A DNA stretch of 64,000 bases from Isoetes taiwanensis (taxonomy: Eukaryota; Streptophyta; Lycopodiopsida; Isoetales; Isoetaceae): the NCBI GenBank assembly GCA_021234155.1, contig JAJEKV010000038.1, positions 12,736,213 to 12,800,212 of the forward strand, read 5' to 3'. Below the pieces are notes generated by a model. That model was not told the DNA's origin and did not search any database. It was given only the letters and a program-made list of their open reading frames with translations. The first letter of the stretch is position 1; every line of letters begins with the position of its first letter. The position numbers and the translations under genes are program-made. Shown here piece after piece: positions 38,556-52,400 of this stretch.

Positions 38556-41500
38556 CTTCCACAAGCTAAAAAATAAACATGCAGAACAACTTATATCAAA
38601 TTTTCAAAGAACTTGTGGGCGTCATCCAAGCTTCCACACTTGCTGCTCCCTATAACAATTTCAAACTGAAGGCCCGTTTAACTATTCAGGAATGCATGTG
38701 CAGTGTTCTATACTCTATGTACTCTCTGTATCGATCCATACTTTCATCATATTCGAAAGAAGTAGATTTGTTTGGTTCTAGCCTTCCAATTCCATTCTGC
38801 AATATGAATGGAGGACCTTATAATCATTTCCAAGTTTAGCATGAGGTCCAACAGCCGCATTTCAGGATTGTTTTTTGTCAAAATGCATGGTTTGCTTCAG
38901 CCAAGCTTCCACAATTGAAAAATTAGGAATCAGTGAGGAGAGCAACAGAATCAAGACCACTAGGAACCATCAAAAAATGTACTTTTCTTGCAAGGTGCAG
39001 GGCCTGGAATTGAGTACATTTGTGCAGCAATTTGAATGCATAATGTTAAGCATGACACATTAACAATACAAGGGTAATAAACAAGCGAATACTTAAGATA
39101 GATGTGGAAAAACAAGCAGTGGGTTCTCTTAAATACCTTAAAGCTTGTCCCACGGATGTTAGATTATACTAGGGCATCGAAAGTTTGGCTGAACCAATGC
39201 TAGGATATCAAAATTAGACTAAAACCAATTGCTTAGTAGGTTTCTTGAATCCCTAAACCATAAACAAGCAAACAATATAGTACTTGATGCAAGTGGGAGT
39301 ACTTGATGCAAGCATTGAACGAAGTTCTCATTTATTTGAGAAGCATGGTGATGGGTTTCAATTTGCCCTTTCATATCATGCGAGCACATGGGAGACATGA
39401 AAATGTGTTGTAGTATGAGAAATGGATATGCAGATAATTGAATGGAGGAAGAAGAGACCTGAGAGAAGTGCTTTATAGGCTTCAAAAAGCGCATAATTTA
39501 TGCATCTTTGTCCCATGACTTGGACCAAAACTTGTAGCTTTGCCACATTACATGATCGAGAAATTTTGTTTTTCCATAAGGATTTTTAGATTCTGTCTCA
39601 AGACCATTTCTTGTGAGAACTCTTCATCTACAAATGCTTATTCTTTGCCTTGATGGTCAAAAGCGAGACCCGGATGATGTACATGCAGCCGATTGATGGC
39701 CTCAAGCATGAAAACCCTAATTCAGTAGGCTGCCGGTGGTGAAGCGGATGACATCCGTTCTCTCTCTTGCATATAGCAATCTGGGAACCACCGGTGCAAG
39801 CTACCCACGACCCGCAGATAGATCAGCGCCTCTCAATAATTTTCCGCCGTGAGAAAATTTTGCGCAGAAATTTCACGGCGGCCGATAGGTGAGCGGCGCC
39901 GCCAGCGAGCTTGGCGGCCGCCAGAGAATTCCTTGGCGAAACCCGTTAATGGACCTTAATTTTTTTCTTTTTTTCGCACCGGGCTATTTTGCATCCGATA
40001 GTTCATGGCCCGAGCTGCGAGGGGCGATAAAACAAGCGAGCAGGGAGGCAATATTTGCAAATCAACTTCAGTTTGTGATGAAAAGAATTGGTGTTTGGGT
40101 TGAAATTTCATGGTCCCCTTTTTTTTCAATTTAACTTCTGGTGAAGCTTAGAGCAAATTTTGTGAAGAAGCGGCCCAGTCAATAAAGGGTCAGGCTTAAG
40201 AAACCCTAAAACCATTAATTCGAACATGCATGGATTCAAGATTAAGGACCATAGCCATACGATTAGCTTTCCTATTAAAATCAATGGCTCAATCGGGTTG
40301 CAATGGCTCAATCGGTTGCACTCTAGAAATCTGATTTAGTATATCCACGAATATAACTACTAAATCATGGCAAAATCATATATTAAAATTGTAGACAAAT
40401 ATAAAAGCAACCTCTTGTTATTATCTTTGGATATGGACATGAGATAGAAGCTTTGCAAAAGGTGCGAATAGACATAGTTTTTCTACGGGTACTAGATTGG
40501 GGTTGAATATCTAGCATAATATGAGGGGTTACTTTTTGTATCTTTGTCGCTTTTCACTAAGATTTTGCTATGATTTTAATAGTGTATTTCAATTGATGTG
40601 TTAATGCGTTACATCTAGGCGGCGCATACCAGAGATAGTGATTTTCATGTTTTTTTCTTTCAATGGTGGGCACCCATGTTTTTTTGGGTGGCGGTGGTAT
40701 TATTAGTGGTCACTTGCCGGGCCAGGAAGGTCTTAATTTTAGGGCTAGAAATTTCTTTATCAAACTTTGGATATGGCTTCAAGCAAAATTTGAGCAAACA
40801 TGGTAGAAAATAAGGGTATGGGCGGGGAAGGCGGCCGAACTTGTTTGCATGGGACGGTGAGTGGGGCGCATCCAACAAAAGTCATTTGGTCATCAAGAAG
40901 GAAAATTTAGCCTTTTCACGTACTTGTTCTTGAGATATGGTATTCACAAGCTTTCCCTAATACTTTTCGATTTTTGCACTACCACATTTTTCCTCTCGAT
41001 TCAGACCTATTCATTCCGACTCCATGCATTGTCCTTTTAAAACTTATAGTTCAGATCGTATCTGCCAGCTATAGCATTAGGACTCAAAAGATTTCAGATG
41101 TTTATACTGGGTAGAAAATAGGCTGGTCGAATTTTGCGGATTTGCTAGTTCAACGCATTTGTGCCTTGTTCCTAAATATTACTCTGTTACAAAAGCGGCT
41201 TACATTATCCCATCGATCAGGACATCGGATGCCATTCTAGAATGGGGCGAGCATGCATGTCTTGCATGCATGCGGCACGGCGCATACCTTCTCACGGTTG
41301 GGAGTTAGCTATTTTAGGCGGGGTTGCATCAGCGTCTCATCGGTAGCTTCCTCTTCTCTCTCGGTGATTACCTTATTCTCTTTGAACCCACCCCCCTCTT
41401 TGTTTATTGTATTTATTAAGCACAGCACGTGACCAGCCCTCTATTGTGAGGTTTTTGTTTCTTTGTCGCGTGCGCGTGTGATCAGCCCCTCCACTCTGGG

Positions 41501-41900
41501 AGGTTTGTTTTGTTACGTTTTTTGTGTTGGTGATGTGCGGTACAAGTTGGCAAAGCGGCATCTGTTTAAACTTCTCCATTCGTGGGTTTTGGGGCGATTT
41601 CTCTGCCTTACCTTTGTCCAAGCCCCTTGGGAGGCTTATCACTAGGGGTTTTCCTCGAAAACCCGAAAGTGAGGTTTTTTAATCCAGATGATAAGCTTTC
41701 GGCCGGTACACAAACAAACATCTATTAGCATTGTATTTTATGGGATCCAAATTATATAATTGGATATTCCCTTTATTTTTCATGGGTAGTTTGCATGTAT
41801 GCGGCTACCCACTATCCCACCATGAAAATCTGTTTGAGATGAATGAGAAGCCTAGAGGCGGTTTGTTGGTTTCATCACGAGTCCCATTCTAAATTCTGAA
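38556..41900. other. Duplicated flank, middle and right, copy 2
   Basis: Counterpart of 6831-10206. The foldback site (about 39838-39955) has lost most of its pairing. No gene supported. Confidence 0.5.
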
Positions 41901-42895
41901 GCTATAAAGTATGAAGTGCATCTCGACCACAGCTGCCTTTCCGCGACTTACATCTCCAACAACGGCTCGTGGTAATTTCGGGGCTTTCGGTGTGACCGGT
42001 TCTTGACGACGATATACGAAATGGACCTAAAGGTAACCCTAAAACCTATTTACCTTACCAAAAATAGTTGTCTACTGGTTATCGAATTTGATGCTTATCT
42101 ATCTTCTTGGAAGCTATTTGTAAAATTGCTTTGTACATTCTTTGTTAATCATTTCCGAGCTTCTGATACAATCTTACAATGCAGTGATGTTGCAAAGCAA
42201 ATTGGTGGACAATGCAATTTCTGACTTACAATTTATTCCAAGTTGTAATCTAGGTGCTCTTTAGTTTGCTAATGCTACTATGGGATATTCAACTGAAACA
42301 CCACACGTTTGGCATGCCATACTAAAACAAAAAGCATAAGATCTCCTGCTAGACACATGCTAATCTCTGCATGCTTTGATGGATTATTTACTTTTTTGTA
42401 CATTTTCAGTCCTCTCTTCTATAATCCAAGCTTATAAGAAGCATATTCGACGTGGTTGGTACACTGCCATCATCAATCTATAATTTGTTCTTTGTGAAAT
42501 ATGTTAAGCAATTATCTTAAACAACAATGATATTCAAGGTTCATACAAATAACTTTGGTTTTGTTGTTACATAAACTGTTCTTTGTATGATATGTTTACA
42601 GATGGATTTGCTGGGTTGGCATTGTGTAGCAAATACCAAGTTGGAGCTCATGCACATCCATTTTTTGGAAGTTCCATCTAATGCAGCCGGGGCTGCCACA
42701 AATAATGAATCATCTTCAACAAACCAACATAAGCTAAGTTATGAGGTCGACATTGGTGTTGGCGTCCGGTTTGTTGAAGGAAATCGAAGGAACTTGTTCA
42801 CATCGGTTGATTCTCTGATTCTGCTGCGAGAAGCCTTAGCATGCACACCAAGCGGGGAAAGGCTACAAAGGATTTTACCATGTCTGAATTCATAG
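41901..42895 (+). other. Unrecognised spliced gene-like segment, copy 2
   Basis: Counterpart of 10207-11191. The first exon-like piece is altered. The last piece (42601-42895, after TTTACAG) is open for about 98 codons and ends in a stop after LACTPSGERLQRILPCLNS. That tail differs from copy 1 by a frameshift and looks the more protein-like of the two. Family not recognised. Confidence 0.4.
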
Positions 42896-43210
42896 TACAT
42901 TAATTATAGTGCAACCTTTGGTTTGGCGTTTAAATGTTTTAATGTTTTGGTACTTTGGACATGAACATGAGCGTCACCATGTCATATCGATGTATTCAGT
43001 TGAACATTGGTTATAGTTTGTTCATATCCGGTATTCGAGTTCAGTTGAACATTTGACATTGCACACCACGTTTTTAGTGGCCCGATTGTTGCTTTGCTCA
43101 CCTGCAGATCAATATGTTCGATTTCATTTGCTATTTGTAGTTATTAAATATGTTCATGAGTAAAATGTTTTAAATACGAGTACAACATCATTACAAATGT
43201 TTTCTACTAT

Positions 43211-44392
43211 TGTTACAGGTGCTCCCAAGGGCATAGCCAGAATCAGGCCCTTGACGGACGTCCATGAGCACGGGGGTACTATTGGTCGCGATTGCCAGGC
43301 AGTTGTGATTTAATGGGCGTGTTGGTATGTCGAGTCACGGTGACGAGATGCGGGGTAAACGAAAATAAAGGCTAGCGGCGGTTAATGGTCCGCTAGGGGG
43401 GCGCTAATATTATTAAATATTAGTGCGACAAGAGTTAGCAGGGATTGCCGGGGCAGAGGACACATAAGCTTACATGGTTAACATTAGATATTAATGTTAA
43501 TGTAAGGCCCTAGGGGCCAAAGTTATTTAAATGTAAGATAAAAGGTTAGCTATGGTTTTTAATGTTTTAAAAATGGACACATGGCATTAAATGGTTGGGT
43601 GGGTCTTCAAATCATGGGTTCCGTGCATGGAATCCGACTGCCCGAGATCTTCAAATAGAGCTCCAAAAGCATGGAATCAGATTGAATCAAGGCCTAATCT
43701 GGCCGGTTTTGGGCATCTGAGACTGATAGTGAACTCTAGATAGAGTTCTATAAAGTCTAGGAGATGGATTGGGCGAGGAGGAAATCTGGGAGCAAAACAG
43801 TGGCTTAGATGTCGATATAATACTTAGAGAATGCGATCCCAAGTTAAGCCACTGAGCTTAGATTTGGATTCCAAAGTTGATATTGTGTGCCCCAAAGCGT
43901 CACGATTACACCGAGGGGGCGGATCAGCACTGGACCCATAGGATCGGATTTGTGAGCCTAAAGGGCATGATTGATCTTACTTGATTGAGGTTTGGCCACC
44001 GGGGGCGAAATAGCGACCCTAAGGTTGTGCTTGTGGTCTTAGGGCAGGTTGCCACCCGCCGGGGATGGGGTGGATTTTGGACGGTAGGTCTTGTGGAAGG
44101 ATTCATTGAAAGGATCCAAATTATTGCGGAGCGGACCAAGGCTTGAGCCTTGGCCGTTGGAGCTTGATCAGGGAGCTGTGTATATGATCTAGCATGATTG
44201 CTACTGCTATAGATCGGTCAGGGTGAAGCATCCGATAGGTGCTGACCTCTTGGGGATTCTCTAAAGGAATCCGGGCTTCTGTGTGAAAGATAGAAGTAAG
44301 CCGATAAGACTAGCGAGGGGCATCCGAGATCCAAGGTGCGGGTGGAAGCTAGTGGTGGCGCTTGGCAGATTCTTCTTAAAATTTTTTTTGCA
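43211..44392 (+). repeat. RT#1 5' LTR, copy 2
   Basis: It starts TGTTACAGGTGCTCCC, preceded by ACTAT, a possible 5-base target word that cannot be confirmed at the far end. The end is set at TTTTGCA. The 3' LTR follows it closely except for the two Helitron insertions and the last part. Confidence 0.8.
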
Positions 44393-44404
44393 TCGTAAAT
44401 AAAT

Positions 44405-44418
44405 TGGTATGAGCCGGA
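44405..44418 (+). other. RT#1 primer-binding site, copy 2
   Basis: TGGTATGAGCCGGA is close to the initiator tRNA-Met complement TGGTATCAGAGCC. The distance from the assumed LTR end (12 bases) is longer than usual, so the LTR may end nearer to it. Confidence 0.55.
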
Positions 44419-44718
44419 GAGATTGTGCAAGAACTCTGAGAGTTCTAAGATTGCAGATCGTTGGGCATCTCTTAATTTTAAGAGATAACTGTTAATTTAG
44501 GATTCTAGAAAATCTAAACACAGGGCCGTGAATCTAGTTTTCTGGGAAAATCTAGACTTGATGGCGGAAATGGACGAGAAAAGTTCTGTCTTCCAAATCA
44601 CATGGGAAGTGGAGAAGCGAGAACTTGAGAGTGTTTAAGTCTAGGAGCTGGCTGAGAACCTAGCATGTCTTCAAGGGAAGATGGCGTCCATTAAGTCCCT
44701 TCCCATAGAAGTTTTGAC

Positions 44719-45158
44719 TGCTTGAATGAACTTCTGGCTTATCGTCAGTTGCATAGTTTGCAACGAACTGGGGAATTAAGAACCTATGAACAAGAGCTTC
44801 GGAAGCTGCTTGCAATTGTTCAGCCTCTGGATGATGAAAGTCAGGTTTTTTTATTTTATGCGTGGCATAAATGACACTGCACTTAAAATGAAGCTTAAGA
44901 GACTGCATCCGAGGGATTAGATACAGCCGTATTCTATGCTTGCATATGCAGTCAACCAAGCAGAAGGTTAGCCTAAAAGACGAAGAACAACCGGGTTGTT
45001 CGAGTAGTTGTCATAGGCACAATTCCAGTTCTCAACCAAGACGGGAAGTTCTGGGTGGTTCTAAGGAACAGGATGGTATTAACGAGGTTAATACAGATAA
45101 ACCTTGTTTGGGTTGTGGAAAAAGAGGGCATGATATATGGAATTGTCCTAACATTTAA
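44719..45158 (+). pseudogene. RT#1 gag remnant with CCHC zinc knuckle, copy 2
   Basis: The part at 44940-45158 carries CLGCGKRGHDIWNC, differing from copy 1 in one residue, and stops shortly after. Upstream capsid-like sequence is in another frame. Same shortened gag as copy 1. Confidence 0.65.
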
Positions 45159-45890
45159 TCAAGTTACCTTAGGGGTTTGATTGGGAACTATAGTAAAGTT
45201 CTCGAGAAGGAAAAACTAATAGCAAAATTGACTTTGTTATTTAGATAAATTTCTTTTATTACTTGTAGGCACAAGTGATGGACAGTTGGAAAACTGTTGG
45301 ATGTAAGTATCAGAATTAGTTCAAGGAACTATAGTAAGGTATGTTTTTATTTATTTTGTATATCTTAATTTTAAGATTATAATGCAATAAGTGCAATTAT
45401 AATATGAGTAAGTATATTTTGGTTATATACAAAACTTACAAGATGGGAAAGATGTTCGAATATCTTGACATCTTACAACTAATCCTAGTACGCACCTAGT
45501 TAAGGTCATATGAAAAAGGATTAGAATCATAGGAATTTTGGCTAAGCGACAGGGTCGACTTAGTGGACCAAATTCTTATGAAGAAATAGATAATGCTATT
45601 TCATGGGAAAGTTGCATGTTCTTTTCGAAGTAGGGAAGACCCTTAATGACTAGGAATTGGTCATGATCAAGGAATAATTCTAAGTCATGTTAACCTTTAA
45701 AGGTTTAAGCCATGCAAGTGCTTCGGGCAATATAAGGGCACTTGGGTTATCTTCTTAGGACTATTACAAGTTTGTGCAATTAGGAATTGCATGTAAGAAG
45801 ATAGCTTTCTCTTGATAAATACCATGTCTGCTGATGACAGGTCTTGTAATTCTAGGGATGTAAACATTGAACTAAGTTCAGATGTAAATC
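45159..45890 (+). other. RT#1 gag-pol interval, copy 2
   Basis: AT-rich, almost identical to 13465-14200. No protease motif recognised. Confidence 0.45.
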
Positions 45891-46256
45891 AAGAATTATG
45901 AAATCTTTTGGAAAGATGTAAAGACGTGTTCCCAGCAGAGAGTTGCCGTAAAGGCTACCACCTTCAAGGGGGATGAGCATAAAATTGTGCTTAAACCAGG
46001 GGTTAAGCCAATGCTGCGTGCTCCATATCGTCTTAGTCCTCTAGAACTTGAAGAGGTTAAAAAGCAAGTGAGGGAATTGTTAAGCAAAGGTTTTGTACGA
46101 CCAAGTAAATCACGTTTTGCGAGTTCCGTGGACGATACTACGCGGATGTGCATAGATTACCCGGGTTGATGATATTCTGGATCATCTTGGGGGTGCTAAA
46201 AGGTTTACCAAGATTGACCTCCGAAATGGATATCATCAGATTCCGCCAAGGTACAA
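45891..46256 (+). pseudogene. RT#1 reverse transcriptase remnant, copy 2
   Basis: The frame 45987-46169 reads VKKQVRELLSKGFVRPSK, loses the LFVRKKDG stretch, gives CIDY, then hits a stop. In the next frame [19 protein letters not shown] follows, then YHQI. Immediately after, the sequence becomes [19 protein letters not shown], which lies after the palm in intact elements. The fingers are partly present and the whole YxDD-bearing palm is deleted. These joints are shared with copy 1. Confidence 0.8.
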
Positions 46257-47279
46257 GTGGTACAGCAATGGCTCCCACCGGAAAACGTGTCAGAGTTACG
46301 CAGTTTTCTGGGGTTAGCCACGTACTACCATAAATTTATACCTAAATTTTCTAAAGTTGTTGCTCCTCTCACTGATCTTTTGGGAAAATATCACGATTCT
46401 GTGTGGGGGAGAGAGCAGCAAGAGGCGTTTTGGCGCGTTAAGAATTTACTGATGAGCAGTCCTGTGCTAAAAGTGCCGGATTTGAATCAGGTATTTGAGG
46501 TTTACACTGATGCTTGTGGCCAAGCGTTAGGAGCAGTACTAATGCAGCAGGGTCACGTAGTGGCTTATGAAAGTCGAAAACTAAGTCTTGCGGAAAGGAA
46601 TTATGCAACTTATGAGCAAGAGTTGCTAGCCATTGTACATGCGTTAAGGACGTGGAGGCACTACTTACGTAGCGGGACGAGCCAAGATCCGCGCAAGTTT
46701 ATCGTCTATACCGACCATAAATCATTGGGGTTCTTGCAAAGTCAAGCTGAAATTAGCCCGAGACAGGCTAGGTGGCTAGACTTCCTCCATGAGTTCCATT
46801 TTTTTTCCATTGAGCATACGTCGGGCAAAAATAATCCAGTTGCCGATGCATTATCAAGGGTTAAGCATATGAATACCTTAACGACTTTGGCAAGTGATCT
46901 TATACAAAGGATCAAGGATGCATATCCTGAGGATCAGCAAGATCCGGCGATGGTCAAGCTCGGGGAGCTGTGGACTGAGCAAGAGGGTTTGCATTTCTAT
47001 AAGGGAAGGATTTATGTTCCTTCAAGAGGGGATCTTAGGGAGTCAATTCTACGTGAACACCATGACACTCCACAAGCTGGGCATGGAGGTGAATGGAAGA
47101 CGTATGAGTTGGTTAAAAGGTTCTACTACTGGCCAGAGTTGCAAGATCAAGTCAAGGACTTGGTAAGTCACTGCTTGGTGGGTCAAGCAGTGAAGGCGGA
47201 TCATGGGAAAACTCCAGGATTGTTACAGCCTCTTCCTATACCAAATGAACGCTGGGACTTCATAGTCGCACTACCCAGA
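46257..47279 (+). CDS. RT#1 RT connection, RNase H and integrase zinc domain, copy 2
   Basis: Longest real frame of the window (366 codons, 46257-47357; the last part is the retroposed insert). The order is [20 protein letters not shown] (thumb), RNase H with YTDA, YEQELLA, YTDHKSL and VADALSR holding its catalytic Asp and Glu residues, then the integrase N-terminal domain. That domain has [13 protein letters not shown] and [12 protein letters not shown], but its second Cys pair reads CLVGQ where CLxCQ is expected, so one zinc ligand is lost. [19 protein letters not shown] ends at the target duplication of the retroposed insert. The start codon is only where the frame opens, inside a former polyprotein. 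Confidence 0.8.
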
Positions 47280-47291
47280 ACTGCTAGGCAA

Positions 47292-48570
47292 GGCTTGACC
47301 ATTCTTGGAAATTATGCAATCGGGGTGATGGGAAAAAATGGGTTTCTTGGCGGCTAGGGCGGTGGCTTGAGGCAGGGGCCGCCCCCCTTCTCTCCACCGG
47401 AACTGCTGCCGATTACAAGAACTCTTACTACATTTTCTGCTGCTAGAGGGAAAAATCGAGATTGTTTTGGATCAGCATCTCTAACGAATATGTTTTCGAA
47501 GCAGTCTCAGGGGCGTTTGTTAGATTTTCCAGGTTTGCGCTGGTAAATTTCTTGTTATCTTTGTCTTCTTTTAGGAAAGATACAGCAGATCTATGGTGGA
47601 ACGATCAGGAAATACTAGCATTTGAGGCAATTTCGAATTTCTACAGTGCCATCTTTTTTTTTTCGGATCTTTTTACAGTTGAAAATTTCCCTTTCTTCCC
47701 ACTCTTTCTTTCTAGCAGAAAGGTCTGGATGCTGCATTTAGATGATAGTAAAGATTCTTTTCGGTTAGTGGATTCATGTGAATTTGATGGGATTCATTGG
47801 TAATTGGTAAGAAAATGCGGAGAGCAGTGGCAGTTTGATGAGATGGTTCGGTTATTGCTCAGGTTCTGCTAAGCTTGGGCGAATTTGTCAAGTGCTGATG
47901 CTTGATTGATTTGGTACTGCTATGCCAAGAAGCTCCTGTCTATTAAGCATTCGGTTCTTGCTCAGGTACTGCTATGCCTGGGCGAATCTTTCAAGTACTG
48001 ATGCTTGATTGATTTTGGTACTACTATGCCAGAACCTCATGTCTTTTACAAGTACTGATACGCTTGGATCAGGCATGCTCTAACATTTTGTATGAGTGAG
48101 AGCTTATTCAGGCTGCTTTGGATCCATTCCATTTTGCTACTGCTATACAGATACACAGGTTTTTCTTGTTTTTTCTCAGTATTTCAGGAAAATTTATATG
48201 TTTCTACTATTCGGCTTGAAACTTTAGGGAGCCTGAATGGCTTATCTCAGATATCATCTTTACATCATCTGGTTACTAGATGGGCAGACTATGTATAGAG
48301 CATTCAAGATATATTTGTAGCTTGAGGAAAATTGATTTTTGTCTCCTGTAGTATTCTACTAGCTAGGAAGATGTTGATTTTGATCCTATAGTACTAGTTA
48401 GTTGGAAGAAGATGTTGAGGAAAATATATGAGTACTAAAGCTTCAAGTATTACATTAGATCCATAAGGGATCCTTTGTACTTCAAGGTTATCTGATCCTT
48501 ATGGGATCTCTCTGATGTAATTCTTCCTATCTGAATAAATTTTTTTTATCTTACCTTCAAAAAAAAGGGG
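47292..48570 (+). mobile_element. Retroposed sequence inside RT#1 integrase, copy 2
   Basis: Bounded by ACTGCTAGGCAA at 47280-47291 and 48571-48582. The 1279-base insert ends GAATAAATTTTTTTTATC..., then an A-run and GGGG. Intron-like sequence with GTAAATTTC ... TTCTTTTAG lies near 47541-47575, so the source may be a partly spliced or unspliced transcript. A region of about 115 bases with CTTGCTCAGGT...GATGCTTGATTGAT is tandemly repeated near 47855-48020. No LINE domain seen. Confidence 0.75.
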
Positions 48571-48582
48571 ACTGCTAGGCAA

Positions 48583-49406
48583 CATACTCAGATTTTGGTA
48601 ATAGTGGATCGGTTAACCAAGTATGCTAAGTTTATAGCATTGAACGGGGAGGCTACGGGACATGACATAGCAGCAGGGTTCGAAATTGGGGGGGTTCGGC
48701 CCTTAAAAATCCGGTCATTCCAAAAAATTTCCGATAGCCAAAAAATATTCCCGGCATTTTTTCAGGCTATTTTCGGAGAAATTTCTAAGGATTTCCGAGA
48801 AAATACACTATAATTTCATGTATTTCCGGCAGCCTTAAATGTAAGCAAGCATTTTTAATGGTTGGGGCGAATTCTAATTTCGAACCCTGCATAGCAGTTG
48901 CCTATATGTAAATTATATTTCCAACTTTTGGACTTCCCTTGTCCATTGTAAGTGATCGAGATACTAAGTTCACGGGTCACTTCTGGAGAGATCTCATGAA
49001 AGGATTGAGGATTCGATTATACATGAGTAGTGGTAATCATCCACAAACGGATGGGCAAACTGAGCGCATAAACATGATCTTGGAGGACATATTGCGAAGT
49101 TTTGTGCACGAGAAGTAGTCTAGGTGGGAAGATTATTTACCACATCTGAACTTAAGCATAATAATAGCCATCATATGGGGATTCAGATGGTTCCCTTCGT
49201 GGCTATGATGGGCCGAAACCCAAGGGCTTATTCTGATATGCATAAGTACCCTAGAACCGAAGTTGCAGTACACATGCTTCATGATATGGATGCAATCCTG
49301 CGGCAGTGCAAGCAAGCATTGCGAAAAGCTCAAGATAGGGCACGAGCGTCTGCTAATTAGCATATAGACGAGATTTCTTATGCGGAAGGTGATTACGTTT
49401 TCTTAC
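48583..49406 (+). pseudogene. RT#1 integrase core, copy 2 (with MITE)
   Basis: It resumes after the second target copy with ILVIVDRLTKYAKFIALNGE. It is interrupted by the MITE at 48674-48889, then continues with IVSDRDTKF and the GQTERINMILED block, holding the D,D,E residues. The stops after VAYM and FVHEK are the same as in copy 1. The following MVPFVAMMGRNPRAYSD stretch is open (49124-49360). Confidence 0.75.
48674..48889. mobile_element. hAT-type MITE, 216 bp
   Basis: The termini are perfect 14-bp inverted repeats, CAGGGTTCGAAATT at the left and its reverse complement at the right. The 8-base target CATAGCAG flanks it at 48666-48673 and 48890-48897. Copy 1 holds the uninterrupted empty site (about 16957-16965). 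An 8-base target duplication with a CAGGG-type TIR is the hallmark of the hAT superfamily. It has no coding capacity, so movement needs a transposase from elsewhere. Confidence 0.95.
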
Positions 49407-52400
49407 GGGTCGTTTATCCTTCGGCATTAAAAATGAACACATTATGGCCTTTAACCAAAGGTCGGGTGCCTAAACTTACTCCGTGGTATGCTGGATCTTT
49501 TAGGGTTACTAAAAGGATCGGGGAAACAACATACGAGTTGAACTTACCACAGGAAGTAGGGATCCATCCTGTGTTTCAAGTAAGTCAGCTGAAGAGGACT
49601 ATACTGGATACCGCTAATGTGGTTAGTCCATAAAAGTATACCATTTCTGTCTTAAACTTTCTGCTTGGAACATCTTTTGGATAAAAGAGTTCGGCAGCTG
49701 CGCAATAGGGATGTGGTAGAACATTGGGTTCAGTGGCAGGACCAGTCCCCTGAGGATGCCACCTGGGAGATGGAGGAATTTGTGCAGCAGTTCCCCTCAT
49801 CTAAAGGATCAACCTTGAGGGCAAGGTCCAAAAGGAGGGAGAGGAATGTTACAGGTGCTCCCAAGGGCATAGCCGGAATCGGGCCCGTGACGGACGTCCA
49901 TGAGCACGAGGGTACTATTGGTCGTGATTGCCGGGCAGTTGTGATTTAATGGGTCGTGTTGACTGTAATCAGTCTACGGTGACGAGATGCGGGGTAAACG
50001 GAAATAAAGGCTAGCGGCGGTTAATGGTCCGCTAGGGGGCACTAATCACTCATATATAATCGAGTGTCAATTTCTGTTTGATAATATTTGTTTGAAAACT
50101 ATTTATTTGCGGAGCCCTCCTGTTGACACGTATGTGCAAACAAAATATTAAAATTTTAGGGGAAGAATGCGGCATTTATGGCGGCTACGGGCTGACTATG
50201 GCGTATGGCCCTATTTCTTTCCTGCCCGCAAGCAATCTTTTGAATCGCTTTGTATGAGAACTTGGAATCTATGTATACTCCATAGCTTGAATCCGTGGCT
50301 GACCAATTTGTATCGAACTCGGAATCTCCCATAGAGCTTCTATCCTCGATTTTCTATGTGAAAGATGCTATAGAAGCGGCGAGAGAAAATTGCAAACTTG
50401 GGAACAGATGGGCTCGTATTTGAGCGAAAGTTGAGAGCTTAGAAGCCTCCACGACAATTCTTACTCAACAGATGTAAATTTATATGGCAAGGGCATGAGC
50501 GGAGAAACATGGCTCCATGTGCGTGATAAAAGGAAGAGCAAATATTCAAGGGCCATAGGAGTTCTTCAAATTTCCTTCAAATATATCACGGTGACGAATT
50601 CTTTACTTCCAAGGGAATGATACAAGTGATGGGGCTAAGAATAGGTATGCATATGCATACAAAAATGCAACGCCAAATGGGCATGTATGGCTTAGGGAAC
50701 AACGCTAATATCGACTCGATTATGACTTCACAAATCCATGGCATTCTATGTATAATCTTATACGGTTTTGTGCTGAGATGTTGCTGGGTTGATTGTCTAT
50801 CTTTGGGGTGAATTGAGGCCTAAATTGGGGGGTTTGGATATCTAATGTGTTTCAATCTCTTTGGATTGCCCACTATTCTGAGAGGTTGAGTTATGATAAA
50901 AAGCTAGTATGTTTTGAGCATGCTGTTGTGAGCAGAATTGGCATTGGAGGTGTTCCTGGTGATGATCTTGCAAAACTTTATGGCCAGGTTCGTTGCATGG
51001 CTAGAAGGAGATGCAATCTTCCAGCACCTAATACAGGACATGATTTTCGTGTTACACTCTTAGTGTGCACTGGTGCTCGAGGATTTACTAATGTTTCAGA
51101 TTGATTCTTCATTGTAGCCGCGTTTTAAAGAGTTGTATAAGCAATCTTGTGTGCTTCGTCTGTCTGAGAGCAGTTCAGTTTAAATCGACTGATCTTTCCT
51201 TTTTAGGACCCAAAACCAGTTGAAAATCTTCGAAGATATATACTTACTTGGCTTGGCAACGGATTCAAGCAACTGAACTAAAGAAAGGAAAAGCGAGATT
51301 TAACAGCAAGAAAGCCCAGTTATGGAGAAGCTCAGACGAGATCTCTGCAGTGGAAACTCTGTCCTGGCGAAGCTCCTAAGCTTTGTAACATCAAGAACAT
51401 TATGCCGATAGGTATTATGTTGGTTTGTGCATGCAGCATTTAAAGGCAGTCTTTGCATGAGTCTTGGTTTGAAGCTGGTATAATGGAACCGCTAAGGATG
51501 CTTTTGATGTTGAATTTAGGTTGTTGAAATTTTATGAAACCGAATCAATTTCTTTTTTGGATGAAGTTGCCATGGATTCAAGGAGCATGCAAATTGTTGA
51601 GACTATTGCACTCGAAGTCCGTATGCTTCTTGTTTCTATTCTTCATTATACCTGCCTTTATGGTATTATAGAACAGGAAAAGAAGAAACAAAAAGTTCTA
51701 TTAAGGCTGCAGGGCACCACTGATAGTGCATAAGAAAAGTTTTATTAAATCTACAGGGCAAAGCTAGTGCATTTGAGACAAAATGTTATGGTATAATACA
51801 GCTAAGGAATAATAGGACAAAACATTTTTATGCTTCAGATGGAATAAATTTAATTAAACTGCCTGGCAAAAACGTTCTTGTGTTAGTCTTATTTTCAGTC
51901 TCTCTTTCTCTTTGAAGACCACACTTGATTATCACTTTGCTAAAATGGAATGCATCTGGGAAACAATGTGTTGGTACTCTTGATGAAAGTAGTATTCTGG
52001 GAAACAATGTATTGGTACTCTTGATGAAAGTAGTATTCTGAACAAAAGGATGGCAGCAACCACAAATGTTCTATGATTGCAACTCTGAAGCGTTAGATAG
52101 TTAGGCAGGATGAGAATCCATGGTCTGTCCCAGATTGCTATTATAATTTCTACTAACTAGGCATAACCCTTTGCATATGTAATTCTGGTAACTTCTTTGA
52201 TTACAAAACACCATTGGAAGGTTAATTGAAGTAGAAATGAAGAGTTTCTCAAATTTGTTCCTCAGCGCATGCATTTTTGAACAAAGAAACAAAAGCAAAT
52301 ATGCTAGAGCTAGATCGCAGGGCAATGCAATGGATTCGGCCTCCATTGCATATTTATGATCCAGCAAAGCTAATCAGGCATCAATTGTTTTGGTTCCTTT

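Larger units (their letters stand above)
36076..49955 (+). repeat. Large tandem block, copy 2
   Basis: Second copy of the block at 4269-36075, about 13.66 kb after removing the MITE at 48674-48889 and its target duplication. It lacks RT#2, and its RT#1 runs on into a full-length though interrupted 3' LTR. Copy 2 therefore holds the original right-hand junction, and copy 1 the original left-hand junction with the SMC6 side. Confidence 0.85.
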